From: Neobacillus nitrireducens
Lineage (GTDB): Bacteria > Bacillota > Bacilli > Bacillales > Cytobacillaceae
NCBI RefSeq assembly: GCF_030915405.1
Contig: NZ_CP133262.1
Span: 248,001-312,000, forward strand
Direction: 5' to 3'
Length of the DNA: 64,000 nt
The notes under the pieces were generated by a model, which worked only from the letters and a program-made list of their open reading frames with translations, was not told the origin of the DNA and made no database searches. Every line of letters begins with the position of its first letter. Position 1 is the first letter of the stretch. A program made the position numbers and the translations under genes. Below are positions 20,249 through 29,323 of the stretch, one piece after another.

Positions 20249-20493
20249 CATTAACCTGAAGGGGATTTTTCAGGCTCCAAAATATAAGAAAATGAGATGA
20301 GATTAAGGGGATGCATTGGGAATTGAAGGGGATACTGCATCAATATATAAATGCCGTGAGTAGCCCAATGTTTTATTGCATCTAGCCTTCGGCTGGGGTT
20401 AATTACAGTCGATCATTTTGTTATACCTTTACCTTGATATAAAAAAAACAAATGGTTACCTTTCCTTCAACAAATTATTGGAGGAATGTTTTT
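20249..20493. other. short non-coding stretch with hairpins
   Basis: CCTGAA (20255-20260) pairs with TTCAGG (20269-20274), and AGCC-TTC-GGCT lies near 20384-20394. The HNH gene's ribosome-binding site (GGAGGA, 20480-20485) ends the stretch. Confidence 0.35.
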
Positions 20494-20942
20494 ATGGCAA
20501 CCATTCATGGATTATCAAATACAAGGCTCCACAGCATATGGAGAAAAATGAAGGATCGGTGCAATAACCCAAGGGCCTCAAATTACATGAACTACGGCGG
20601 CCGGGGAATCATGGTCTGTGATGAATGGAACCAAGATTTCATGACCTTTTATGAATGGGCTATAGGTAAAGGGTATGAAGACCATTTGTCCATTGAACGA
20701 GACAATGTTAATGGAAATTATGAACCATCAATGGCAAGTGGATAACAATGAAAGAGCAAGGACGGAATAAACGTTCTACGATTCACGCAGTTATAGGCGG
20801 GGAAGAAAAGCCGCTTATCGAGTGGGCTGAACTTAATGGAATATCCTATAAAACTATTACAACGAGGTGGTACAGGGGATTACGGGGGAATGAGCTCATT
20901 GCTCCATCAAAGAAAGTGAAACATGATATCCAGACATCTTAG
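20494..20942 (+). pseudogene. HNH-type phage/homing-like protein, frameshifted
   Basis: The first frame (20494-20745) reads SNTRLHSIWRKMKDRCNN, NYGGRGIMVCDEW and SIERDNVNGNYEPS, the signature of small self-standing HNH proteins found in phages and mobile elements. It then breaks into MASG and stops. The expected continuation (KWITMKEQGRNKRS, then a helix-turn-helix-like tail IEWAELNGISYKTITTRW) is in the next frame up to 20942. Adding one base near 20733 would restore a protein of about 149 residues. GGAGGA lies 8 bases before ATG 20494. It is either a true single-base deletion or a sequence error. Confidence 0.7.
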
Positions 20943-21049
20943 TCCTATTTCAGAAATTTTGAATAGGAAAGACCAATAATAAAGGCATTACCAAATTAGA
21001 AATATCCTGCATTCCCGATCTGTGAAATGGTGCTTGGTCCTATCTTCTG

Positions 21050-21600
21050 CGGCAGCAATCAAGCCATCCAACCAATGTTCCATGTCGGCATGATGATGTA
21101 ACGGTGGTGGAAGCGGACCGCGACCAGAGCCATCATGACCATGAACGACATCCACCGTTGCACGACATCATGCAATATGAATCCAATGCAGTCATCGATG
21201 TCATGAACGAAACCAATGAATGCAATTATTCATGATGGACGACATCCACCGCTGCATGAAAGCATGCAATCCTGCATTCAAAGACATCGATGACGGCATC
21301 CACTGCTGTCATCGATGTCATAGATGACATCGTAACATGTAATGAAGATATTATTACATGCATCCATCCGTAATGAATGACATCCACAGTATGCATTCAT
21401 TGAAGTCATCCGAAATGGACGACATCGAAGCATGTATCCGTGCATGATGAACGACATCAATGCATGCATCCATCGCAACGATGACATACAGCGGTGAAAT
21501 GAATGACATCAATCCTTGCATCGGTGACGGATGACAAATCCATCGGTCATCATTACATGCATTCATCCAAGACGGACAACATCCACAGTGCACCTCTGCA
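21050..21600. repeat. field of degenerate short repeats built on GACATC and ATGCAT words
   Basis: Over about 550 bases, words such as GAACGACATC, GGACGACATC, GAATGACATC, GCATGCATCC and ATGCATTCAT recur at irregular spacing, mostly 25-45 bases, in a sequence low in T runs and without coding frames. At least eight GACATC-centred units are visible. It is not a CRISPR array, because units and spacers are not of constant size. Function unknown. Confidence 0.55.
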
Positions 21601-21730
21601 TTGAAAAGAGGGTTTCAAATACAGAGGGAAATCCTTCTCTCAATGGGGGTGAGAAGACGGGAGGATGGCTTATACTGGCTATTTTCGCCAATAGACATTG
21701 AAAAAATTAGGCTTTTTTGAATTGAAGAAA

Positions 21731-21766
21731 ATGCTGCATTCCTTTGGGGGGATAGCAGCATTTTTG
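21731..21766 (+). terminator. terminator-like hairpin
   Basis: ATGCTGC (21731-21737) pairs with GCAGCAT (21755-21761), followed by TTTTT. No intact gene lies directly upstream, so it may be left over from a lost gene. Confidence 0.6.
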
Positions 21767-21860
21767 CGGTTTTATCAAGATTATTACATTGAAATCTTGG
21801 TTTTATTAAAACAGACTCCTACTATATAATATGGTGGTTTTCTTTTATTTTCGGTTGCAA

Positions 21861-22310
21861 ATGAAAAATTTTTTCACTCCTGCAATAAGGACAGCTTTTT
21901 TACTGGATCGACACCATATAGAGTTCTTTCCATTCCTGTTTGAATATACAGAATTACCACCATGAAGGAACATTACAAGGCAAAACATATTCAGATTTAG
22001 TTCACCATGAATTGGATCCCAATCCTGACAAGGACGGAGAGCGGAAACACTACCGCTATGAAATGGAATATGAATTCGTTTAAAAGCTGAGTGAGTCCTT
22101 GAAGAATGAAGATTGGCAGAATGTCTTTATCAAAGGATTTGCCCCCTGTGACAAGGGAAAGCCTAGAGGAACTTGCATCCACCTGTTGGATTTTTTTCAC
22201 GACCTCCGAATACCTTCATTCACTCGAGTGAAATCAAAAACAAGGCGTGGGAAAACTACATCCCTCAGGAGGTTGGGAAAGCGGCCGACAAAAAAGATGC
22301 GGCAAGTTAA
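21861..22310 (+). pseudogene. remnants of one or two unknown genes
   Basis: A protein-like frame starts at ATG 21861 (MKNFFTPAIRTAFLL...) and reaches a stop after FEYTELPP. The text continues in another frame as GTLQGKTYSDLVHHE to ...YRYEMEYEFV and stops at 22083. A further piece reads IKNKAWENYIPQEVGKAA and stops at 22310. The continuous protein-like text in changing frames is what a decayed gene looks like. I do not recognise the family; the neighbours suggest a phage or conjugative-element gene. Confidence 0.35.
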
Positions 22311-23029
22311 CGCTATCAATCCTTTGCTTGGGCGCAAGTATCGTATGTTTTTTGTAGAAAGCTCTCATAGCCTCCAGTTCTTCATCATAGTGGAATACGG
22401 CACACACAACTTCTTCAGTGCTTTGGTCAATTGTTCATGTTCTTTTTGGACTTTCGTTGCCAGTCCTTTTACCTTGTTTCTCCAACTGTCGGAGTGGATG
22501 GAGAAGTACAGCACGCATGAGTTTCAACTTGAAGTGGAATTGAAGGTAGAACCTGTTAAACAAGAACGACGTGTCAGACCATAAACGACGAGCACAATCC
22601 AACAGTCGTGCTCTTCCGAATAGGTCAGGTTGGTGAGGTTTTCATGTTGGAAAAACCGTGAAAAAATCGGCTGCACCATCAAACTGGCGAGCACCTGTAT
22701 TCTGATAACCAACAGAATAGATCTCACGAAACTAGCAGATATCGATAATATCAAAATCTACAAGGGTCAGTATACTCAGAAACCCGATTCCGTCTCTTGA
22801 AAGAGCCACAGATGAGATGAAGGTTTCATCAAAACTACCGAGATGATTGAGGCAGTAGTAGTCTATAAAATGGCTCTGATTGTTTGAGGCATACTTGAAT
22901 GCAGGATGCGATTGAAAATGACAAATGAGAAGAATTCTAATCCTGGCTGGAAATTGAAAGCTTTTTGAACCCATGTCAGGGCAACATGATCCTCTTTTAC
23001 TATGGCCAAGTCTGGCAGGTCAATTAAAA
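22311..23029. other. stretch without a supported gene
   Basis: Frames on both strands are short and not protein-like. I see no clear repeat or hairpin before the terminator at 23030. Confidence 0.35.
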
Positions 23030-23066
23030 ATAGAAAAGGATGCTACGGCCTTCGGCCATGCATCCT
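23030..23066 (-). terminator. rho-independent terminator of the rep gene (minus strand)
   Basis: GGATGC and GGCC pair with GGCC and GCATCC around a three-base loop (23037-23066). On the minus strand a T-rich tail follows. It lies about 120 bases after the rep stop codon. Confidence 0.7.
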
Positions 23067-23182
23067 ATTAGAGGGAGTGCCAAAAATCTTTTACAAGACT
23101 GAAGGCATATGGATTGATTGGATATCTGCAGAATGTAAGGTAACCGTTACTCGACTTGTTATCATCCACCTGGCTTAGCCAC

Positions 23183-24268
23183 TTAATCTACTACTTCCAA
23201 CATATCTTCCGATGGGGGAAGGTGTTCCTGGGCTGAATGCTTATATTGATCGATTAAAGCATAATCCTTGGAATTCAACCGGCGGCGACCTTCTGTTATG
23301 ATTGATTCAATTTGTCCTAAATCTCCATCATAGGCTTCACAAATCATTGCTAAAGATCGTGCCACTTGTTTATCGATCCAATTCTTTTTATCCTCAATAG
23401 TCGCTTGTTTTATCTCGTTTTTGGATAATGGGAGTTTTTCAACCTCCCCGAGAAACTTTATCCAAAAGGGAGCGGTCTTCCATCTTCTTTTGTTTGAATC
23501 GGTACCCTTTATGGTGAAACGCAGATACTCTTTTAAAATGCTGCATACCGTTTTTCCAATCGTTATTTCCCCGTCTTCTTCGGTTGCCAGAACCTTAGCC
23601 ACAGTTTGGGCATGCTTGTTTCTTAATTGGATTTCGGTCCGGTTCCAAAACGTGATACCATCAGGTACCTTGTAATTGGTGTCTGTCCGTTCACTGAGTT
23701 TGTCATACATTCTGATTTGAATATCGGAAGTAACGGCCCCAAAGTAGACGGTGGCACCTGTGGCCTTCCCCGTATTAATGGTAAGTGTCTCAAAACGTAC
23801 GGCCTTTTTGAACTTTGAGACAAGCTCTTGATTCTTGATCTTTCTTATAATGCCATTGATGGTGAAATACCCTATGAAGTCATCAACTGCAACATCTAAT
23901 CGGGAAAAGGAAGCGCCGGTTGTCAACATTCTGTCAAATAGGTCTTTCCAAGAAAGCTGGTCGTATCCTTCATATTCTCTACAACCACGGCCCTTCATCT
24001 CGAGGTGAACCCCCATATCTTCCGTGCCATCATAGTAGACTGAGATTTTCCCATTACGAAGACACCGACGGTACCCATTCTGGCCGTTGCAAGACGAGAA
24101 ACTGGATGGATCCAATTGAAGAATGTCCGCAATCAGTAATGCCGGACTTACATTTTTGAAGGTGGCTTCAACCCAGTCTACGCAAGCTCTCAAGCCATTT
24201 TCTAATGTACGCCCAACCCCCCTGTTAGTGTACGGAAACAAAAATTCCTTTTGCCCTTTCTTTTTCAT
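23183..24268 (-). CDS. replication initiation factor (Rep_trans type), 361 aa
   Basis: The protein looks like the rolling-circle replication initiators and nickases of the pT181/Tn916 type. Visible elements are RLDVAVDD at residues 123-130, IRMYDKLSE with the candidate catalytic Tyr188, and NRTEIQLRNKHA at 209-220. These are the conserved R/E and tyrosine blocks of the family. Such proteins nick a double-strand origin so that a plasmid or conjugative element can replicate. A shared promoter type links it with the large RNA at 19640-20214. I see no relaxase, coupling protein or integrase of the same element nearby, so this is probably the remnant of an integrated plasmid or element. AAGGAG lies 11 bases before the ATG. 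Confidence 0.8.
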   Translation of the reverse strand: MKKKGQKEFLFPYTNRGVGRTLENGLRACVDWVEATFKNVSPALLIADILQLDPSSFSSCNGQNGYRRCLRNGKISVYYDGTEDMGVHLEMKGRGCREYEGYDQLSWKDLFDRMLTTGASFSRLDVAVDDFIGYFTINGIIRKIKNQELVSKFKKAVRFETLTINTGKATGATVYFGAVTSDIQIRMYDKLSERTDTNYKVPDGITFWNRTEIQLRNKHAQTVAKVLATEEDGEITIGKTVCSILKEYLRFTIKGTDSNKRRWKTAPFWIKFLGEVEKLPLSKNEIKQATIEDKKNWIDKQVARSLAMICEAYDGDLGQIESIITEGRRRLNSKDYALIDQYKHSAQEHLPPSEDMLEVVD

Positions 24269-24321
24269 ATTGTTACATTCTCCTTCACTAATGAATTGTT
24301 CCGAAATAGATCGTGGAGCAA

Positions 24322-24350
24322 ATACAACCCTTTAGGTTTTTAGAATGCAA
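24322..24350 (-). promoter_or_regulatory. candidate promoter of the rep gene
   Basis: On the minus strand: -35 TTGCAT, 17-base spacer ending CCTAAAGGG, -10 TTGTAT. It is placed about 54 bases before the rep start and nearly identical to the sequence upstream of the large RNA. Confidence 0.55.
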
Positions 24351-24689
24351 GCTTTTATTGGTCAAAAATTTTTTTGGTTTAATGTGGCTGGTTAGTTCTG
24401 TATAAAGATTTGTCTGCAACTTGGAGAGTTTGGGCATGTTTAATTGGAAAGGAATTTTTCTGGATAAAATAATCAAGCCTACATTCAGCTGGTAAAGCCA
24501 GGAATGTGAGGTTTTTTTGAAAATCGGGTGATGGCCAAGTGAATGTAGCCTACCGGCCAGGATTTATGTGAATAAGGAAGCAAATTGAAATGGATGCGTA
24601 GCTATGGTCACAATTTGGATCAACACCGACGGATATTAATCAAGGAAAATGGTGTACCAATGATGCTGTAAGGGGAGAATTTGAAGATA
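24351..24689. other. intergenic region between divergent rep and the zinc-ribbon nuclease
   Basis: No coding frame. The region must hold the promoter of the plus-strand nuclease gene; AAGGGGAG (24670-24677) is its ribosome-binding site. A double-strand origin for the rep protein could also lie here, but I cannot point to a nick site. Confidence 0.3.
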
Positions 24690-26369
24690 ATGACAAAGAA
24701 GATGAAGAAGAAACGCTTAAAGCATACTGAGGAAAGCATCAAAACAGCATTAGTAAATTTATATCAGGATGAATACACCTTAATCGTCTTTTATTCGGGT
24801 AGCCGATTTATTGTCCGCCACCGAGATGATCATGAGTATGAAACCAGTTATGATACTTTAATTAGAAAAAGATGCAAATGTAAAATCTGTTCCAACCTTC
24901 ATAAAAAAACATTAGAGGAATTTCAGGAAGAACTGGATCGGCTTTTTCCAAAAAAGTACCGGGTTATTGGTGAGTACGAAGGATCGAGTAAGCCGCTTTT
25001 GATAGAGTGGACTGCTTGTAAGCATTCTTATCCTGTTCTGCCGTTATCAATTTTAAAGGGTGCAAAATGTCCGCGGTGTACGGGAAAGGATAAAAAGGAT
25101 ACGGCAAGGTTTATTTGGGAAGTTGAGAATCTGGTTGGGAATGAATATACGGTGATTGGTGAATATGTGAATACCCATATTCCTATGATTATTAAACATA
25201 ATATCTGTGAAACCAAATTTCCGGTGCTGCGGAAAGATTTTATTAATGGCCAACGCTGCCCAGTATGTTCTAAAAAAAATGCCAAGCGAACGCGTTGGAA
25301 TACCGATAGTTTCACAAAAAAGGTACAGGAGCTTGTGGGGAATGAATATGTGATTCAATCACCCTATGTCAACTCTAAAAACCATATTGACTTTTTTCAT
25401 AAGACATGTGGGAGAACATCACCGATTTTACCTTCCAAATTTTTAAGCGGTGATCGGTGTCGACACTGTTTTGGTAGTTTCCGTATAACACATGAAGGAT
25501 TTTTGCAAAAAGTCAAGGAACTCGTCGGAAACGAGTACATTGTACTTTCGAACTATCAAAGTATGCATAAGCCAGTCAAAATGGAGCATGTTGCATGTGG
25601 ACGCAAATATTCTGTGGAGCCCAATAATTTTATTCGTTCGAATACTAGGTGTCCGGAATGTTTTGGTAGTGAAAAAAAGACAACCGATATTTTTAAGAGC
25701 CAGCTCTATAATTTAGTCGGGGAAGAATATGAGGTTCTGGGTGAATATCTGAATACAGACACTCATATTGAAATGAAGCATCAGCCGTGTGGAAGCATCT
25801 ATCCAGTTACACCGAACAATTTTTTGCGGGGACGGCGTTGTTCACTGTGCCAAGGGAAGGCACCCAAAACAACCGAGATGTTTCGAGAGGAGGTTTTCGA
25901 TTTAGTGGGAGACGAATACGTTGTTTTAGGGAATTATGTTGACGCTGACACTCATATCAAAATGCAGCATACATCGTGTAAGTATATATACGATGTTGTT
26001 CCTAATTCATTTTTATCAGGCGCAAGATGTCCCGATTGCAGAGAATATAAAGGGCAAAGAAAAATCGTAGATCATATAAAGGTAAGAAACCTTCCATATA
26101 CAGTGGAATATAGAATTCCTGGTAACCTACGGTTGGATGTTGCTGTATTCGATCCGAAACATCATGGTAAATTACTTGCTGTTATTGAATTTCAAGGGGA
26201 ACAACATTATCATCCCGTGTCCTTTTATGGTGGTCGTGAAAAATTCCGAAGACAAATCAAAAATGACCAACAAAAGAGAATTTATTGCATGCAAAATCAC
26301 ATTCATTTAATCATCATTCCATACTGGGAATTTGAACAAATCGGAAAAATTATTGATAAACATATTTGA
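24690..26369 (+). CDS. multi-zinc-ribbon protein with C-terminal PD-(D/E)XK-like nuclease (559 aa)
   Basis: After an N-terminal half-unit, six repeats of about 67 residues follow. Each runs LVGNEYxVxGEY-NT-x-I-(H)xxC through PxxFLxGxRC to PxC. The CxxC at the end and the HxxC in the middle make a zinc-ribbon/treble-clef unit, of the kind thought to read DNA bases one after another. The last about 95 residues hold a nuclease-like core: Asp483 in LRLDVAVFD and Glu500-x-Gln502 in VIEFQGEQHY, as in Vsr-like and other PD-(D/E)XK enzymes. It is likely a sequence-specific endonuclease, homing or defensive. ATG 24690 or TTG 24681 may be the start. It stands alone, next to the rep region. Confidence 0.72.
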   Translation: MTKKMKKKRLKHTEESIKTALVNLYQDEYTLIVFYSGSRFIVRHRDDHEYETSYDTLIRKRCKCKICSNLHKKTLEEFQEELDRLFPKKYRVIGEYEGSSKPLLIEWTACKHSYPVLPLSILKGAKCPRCTGKDKKDTARFIWEVENLVGNEYTVIGEYVNTHIPMIIKHNICETKFPVLRKDFINGQRCPVCSKKNAKRTRWNTDSFTKKVQELVGNEYVIQSPYVNSKNHIDFFHKTCGRTSPILPSKFLSGDRCRHCFGSFRITHEGFLQKVKELVGNEYIVLSNYQSMHKPVKMEHVACGRKYSVEPNNFIRSNTRCPECFGSEKKTTDIFKSQLYNLVGEEYEVLGEYLNTDTHIEMKHQPCGSIYPVTPNNFLRGRRCSLCQGKAPKTTEMFREEVFDLVGDEYVVLGNYVDADTHIKMQHTSCKYIYDVVPNSFLSGARCPDCREYKGQRKIVDHIKVRNLPYTVEYRIPGNLRLDVAVFDPKHHGKLLAVIEFQGEQHYHPVSFYGGREKFRRQIKNDQQKRIYCMQNHIHLIIIPYWEFEQIGKIIDKHI

Positions 26370-26744
26370 AAACTGAGTAGTTTGAAACAAAAGTTTTAAA
26401 TCTAGGTTTCTTTTTAGCGAGGAATGATACAAGCATAAAGAAATTAATGTTGGTTTAATATCTAAGATGGGGGTTGCTCCCTTTTAATATATAGGTACCA
26501 TGCTTGGTGCCCAAATTTTAAAAATGATCACAAGAAAAGGAAAGCACGAAACCTTGAAATGAATAGTGATTCTAGTGCCAACACATGTAAAAAACATTTT
26601 CTCATTTGTATTTCCATGATGTCAGGCATCAATTTTCTTTGTTTACCCTATTAATTTATCATTTTTTTCCATAATGTGGTGAAAATGTCCTAACATTATA
26701 TTACAATTTAATTAACAAATTAAAAAATAAAAGGGTGGTAAATA
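26370..26744. other. AT-rich intergenic region before the dynamin-like module
   Basis: No coding frame. The 3' part is very AT-rich and probably carries the promoter of the GTPase module; AGGGTGG precedes ATG 26745. No operator is obvious. Confidence 0.4.
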
Positions 26745-27671
26745 ATGAGTGTCAAAACTCCAATTTCGTTGCAAACCATTAAACCCATTGTGGAACGTGT
26801 AAAAAAAGTTGATATTCAGATACGAGAAATTTCTAATCATGCGGTTATTGACTCAGAGAAACAACCAGTTTTAAAAAATCCAGAATGGATCAGTGGTCTA
26901 ATTGATAGACTTACACGGGACTTTAGCATTATGATTATTGGCCAGCAATCTTCCGGCAAATCCTCATTTATTAACTCTCTTTTGGGCAGGAAATTATTAA
27001 AACATGCTGATGTCCCAACCGATGGGGTAGTTTCTGTTCTCTTGTACACAAATAAAAGTGACGGAGAACGAGCAGAAAAAATTAATAAAGATGGTACTAT
27101 TGAATCTTTATCCCTAAAGGATGGGTTGCTTTTTTTACAACAACAATCAACTTCTATCAACATACAATTAAAAGTTAAAGAATTAAGGCTTTATATAAAC
27201 CATCCACTTTTAAAAAAGTTTCGAATTATTAACACTCCCGGTTTGGGGGATTTATCAGAATTTGAAGAGGCAACACTGAAATATATGAACAGTGAAGAAT
27301 CAGATTTAGTTATCTGGACGTTTTTTCCGGATAATGCAGCTAATATTGATGAACTGGCTGCTTTTTCAAACGTATTACATAGAAGAAAACATTCTGTATT
27401 GGGTGTCGTTACACATTCTTTAAGCGGGCAAGAGGATAATGAAGATTATTTTCCTTATGATGATATGGCACTAATTAACGTTAAAAATTCAATCCAATCA
27501 AAGCTTGGAGATTATCTTGATGAAATTATCCTTTACGATTCCCATACAACAAGAAAATTAAAAGAAAAGTTAGATGCTACCTCTGCTTTACTGAATGATG
27601 CATCGTTTCAAAAGCAATTGGAACGGTGTGGTTATTTAGCTTTAGAAGATTATTTCAAGCGAAAATTATGA
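26745..27671 (+). CDS. dynamin-like GTPase, N-terminal part, ended by an in-frame TGA
   Basis: GTPase domain of the bacterial dynamin family: G1 GQQSSGKSS at residues 66-74, G2 threonine in PTDG (91-94), G3 NTPGLGD at 162-168, and a G4-like VVTHS. The frame stops at TGA 27669-27671, but the same frame continues open for a further 356 codons with the helical part expected of a dynamin (next entry). A full-length protein would have about 664 residues. The TGA could be a nonsense mutation or a base error. Dynamin-like pairs act at membranes and some, such as the LeoA/LeoBC (Eleos) type, protect against phage; assignment to Eleos is inference. Confidence 0.8.
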   Translation: MSVKTPISLQTIKPIVERVKKVDIQIREISNHAVIDSEKQPVLKNPEWISGLIDRLTRDFSIMIIGQQSSGKSSFINSLLGRKLLKHADVPTDGVVSVLLYTNKSDGERAEKINKDGTIESLSLKDGLLFLQQQSTSINIQLKVKELRLYINHPLLKKFRIINTPGLGDLSEFEEATLKYMNSEESDLVIWTFFPDNAANIDELAAFSNVLHRRKHSVLGVVTHSLSGQEDNEDYFPYDDMALINVKNSIQSKLGDYLDEIILYDSHTTRKLKEKLDATSALLNDASFQKQLERCGYLALEDYFKRKL

Positions 27672-27704
27672 AGCCAAAAAGAAAAACTTGAAGAAACTAA
27701 ATAT

Positions 27705-28739
27705 TTGATGGCATTGAAACGCTGCCAATCTCATCTTTTGGGATTACTATCGGTTACACAGGAAGCCAATTCTATATTCAAAAACAAAATGAAAATTGAA
27801 CAGGATAATTTTGAAGCATGGGATCAAGTTGAACGGAAAATTATTCGCCATGCTAAAGATCGTTTGAAAACAGAAATTCGTGGAATGTCAGAAAAAAGAT
27901 CACAGGAATTAATACAGATCATGAGTAATGCAACGACTGAAATTTTACAGAATGAATTCGGTTTACTAAGTACACTTGGCCGGGCATTGGTTTCATGGAC
28001 AACCCTTTGTGATTCCCAAGCAGAGGCATTAAATAAGAGAATAAACTCAAATATAGAGAAAAGACTGGAGAATAGTCGATTTTACAGCAGGCTATTAAAA
28101 GATGCAGAAAGCACTTTAAAAGATGAATTAAAAAAACTGGAAATTGATTTGGAGGACTTTTATAAGGAAATAAATAAGTCTACTGAATTGCATACGGAAT
28201 TAGAATTCAAGCCAGGAGCGCCTAAACAAGATTATAATAGTGTCCTTAACGAAACGCTTGCTCCTATTATAAAGGGGATTGTTTCTACGATATTACAGCA
28301 AATAACCAAAGAAACAAGTGAAAAGGTTGCAGGCGATACCGGCAAACAAATTACCCAGAAAGTTATCGAGAAAGCAGCTGGTGAAGCTGTTAAAGAAACT
28401 GGAAAAGCAGGGACCGCCAGTTTGTTAGGAAAAGTTGCAGGAGTGGTCACATTAATTTTAATTCCATTTGATATCAATAAAATAATATCCGATTTTAGTA
28501 AGGGAAAAGATGGCCTTATACAGTCAATTGAGTCTGTATATAAAATGGACCAACCATTATATGAACAAAGAATATATGATGACATCTGGTTTCAAGCTGA
28601 TTCGGTTATTCAAAACATTATTGATAATGCCAAACAAACATTAAATGGAAGAATTTCCGATTGGGAAGAATGGTATGAACGGTCCAAAAAATGTCAGGAA
28701 TCATTGGAAGACTTAAACACCATGATTGAGAATATATAA
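27705..28739 (+). CDS. dynamin-like protein, C-terminal helical part (same frame as the GTPase upstream)
   Basis: This frame is in phase with the GTPase at 26745 and is separated from it only by one TGA and 11 codons. It contains long helices and a glycine- and alanine-rich hydrophobic segment (GTASLLGKVAGVVTLILIPF) suited to membrane contact, as in the stalk and paddle of bacterial dynamins. No ribosome-binding site precedes TTG 27705 or ATG 27708, which argues against a natural separate gene. If translation does not restart, this half is lost. Confidence 0.6.
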   Translation: MMALKRCQSHLLGLLSVTQEANSIFKNKMKIEQDNFEAWDQVERKIIRHAKDRLKTEIRGMSEKRSQELIQIMSNATTEILQNEFGLLSTLGRALVSWTTLCDSQAEALNKRINSNIEKRLENSRFYSRLLKDAESTLKDELKKLEIDLEDFYKEINKSTELHTELEFKPGAPKQDYNSVLNETLAPIIKGIVSTILQQITKETSEKVAGDTGKQITQKVIEKAAGEAVKETGKAGTASLLGKVAGVVTLILIPFDINKIISDFSKGKDGLIQSIESVYKMDQPLYEQRIYDDIWFQADSVIQNIIDNAKQTLNGRISDWEEWYERSKKCQESLEDLNTMIENI

Positions 28740-28753
28740 GGAGAATTAAGTTA

Positions 28754-29323
28754 ATGGTAAAACAGGACCTAAAAACTTTGGCAGTTTTCTTTGGTGATGA
28801 AACCTGCATGAAGTATTTCATTCGCAGATGCTCTAAAGATAAAAAGTTTAAAGCGTAGAACAGTGAAAAAGCAAATGTGTTAAATGTGCCCATTTCTCCG
28901 AATGCTCAGCTTTGTTTTTTACCTGAACAAATACCAAATACCTGGCATTGGCAGGGAGGTGAATTGTTTTGGCTTCTGCCTGAAAGAGGTCCAGGTTTAC
29001 ATGACATCTCTCTTTTGAGAAGAGTATTGAACCTGCTTTTTCTACCTAAGAATGTTCCATTAAAAATCATTGTTTGTCTTCCGTCGGACCAAACCGAAAG
29101 GGAAGCCAATGATTCAAAAGATTCTATCATAAATTCAGTAATCTATCATATCCCACCCAGTTTTGAAACCGTATTAGAATTTGTTTGGATAGATTCTGAC
29201 AATCATTCAAAAAAAGATATAAATAAAATCCTTTCAGAACTTTTATTGAAAGCTCAAGCAGGTGTATATAATGATAAACAGAACAATTTCACATCCAATA
29301 GAAATTGGGTCAAAAAGCATTAA
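28754..29323 (+). pseudogene. unknown middle gene of the dynamin module, in-frame TAG
   Basis: From ATG 28754 the frame reads MVKQDLKTLAVFFGDETC and 34 codons to GCG, then TAG (28856-28858). The same frame continues to TAA at 29323 with good protein-like text (LFWLLPERGPGLHD, KIIVCLPSDQTE). A CAG-to-TAG change would explain it. I do not recognise the family. It overlaps the next GTPase by 53 bases, which indicates a true operon order of GTPase, middle protein, GTPase. Confidence 0.5.

Noticed and set aside
21050..21600. Possible CRISPR array
   Set aside because: Repeat units and spacing are irregular, there is no constant repeat of 25-37 bases, and no cas genes are present.
22099..22584. 161-codon plus-strand frame
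   Set aside because: It mixes protein-like remnants from other frames; a decayed-gene reading explains it better.
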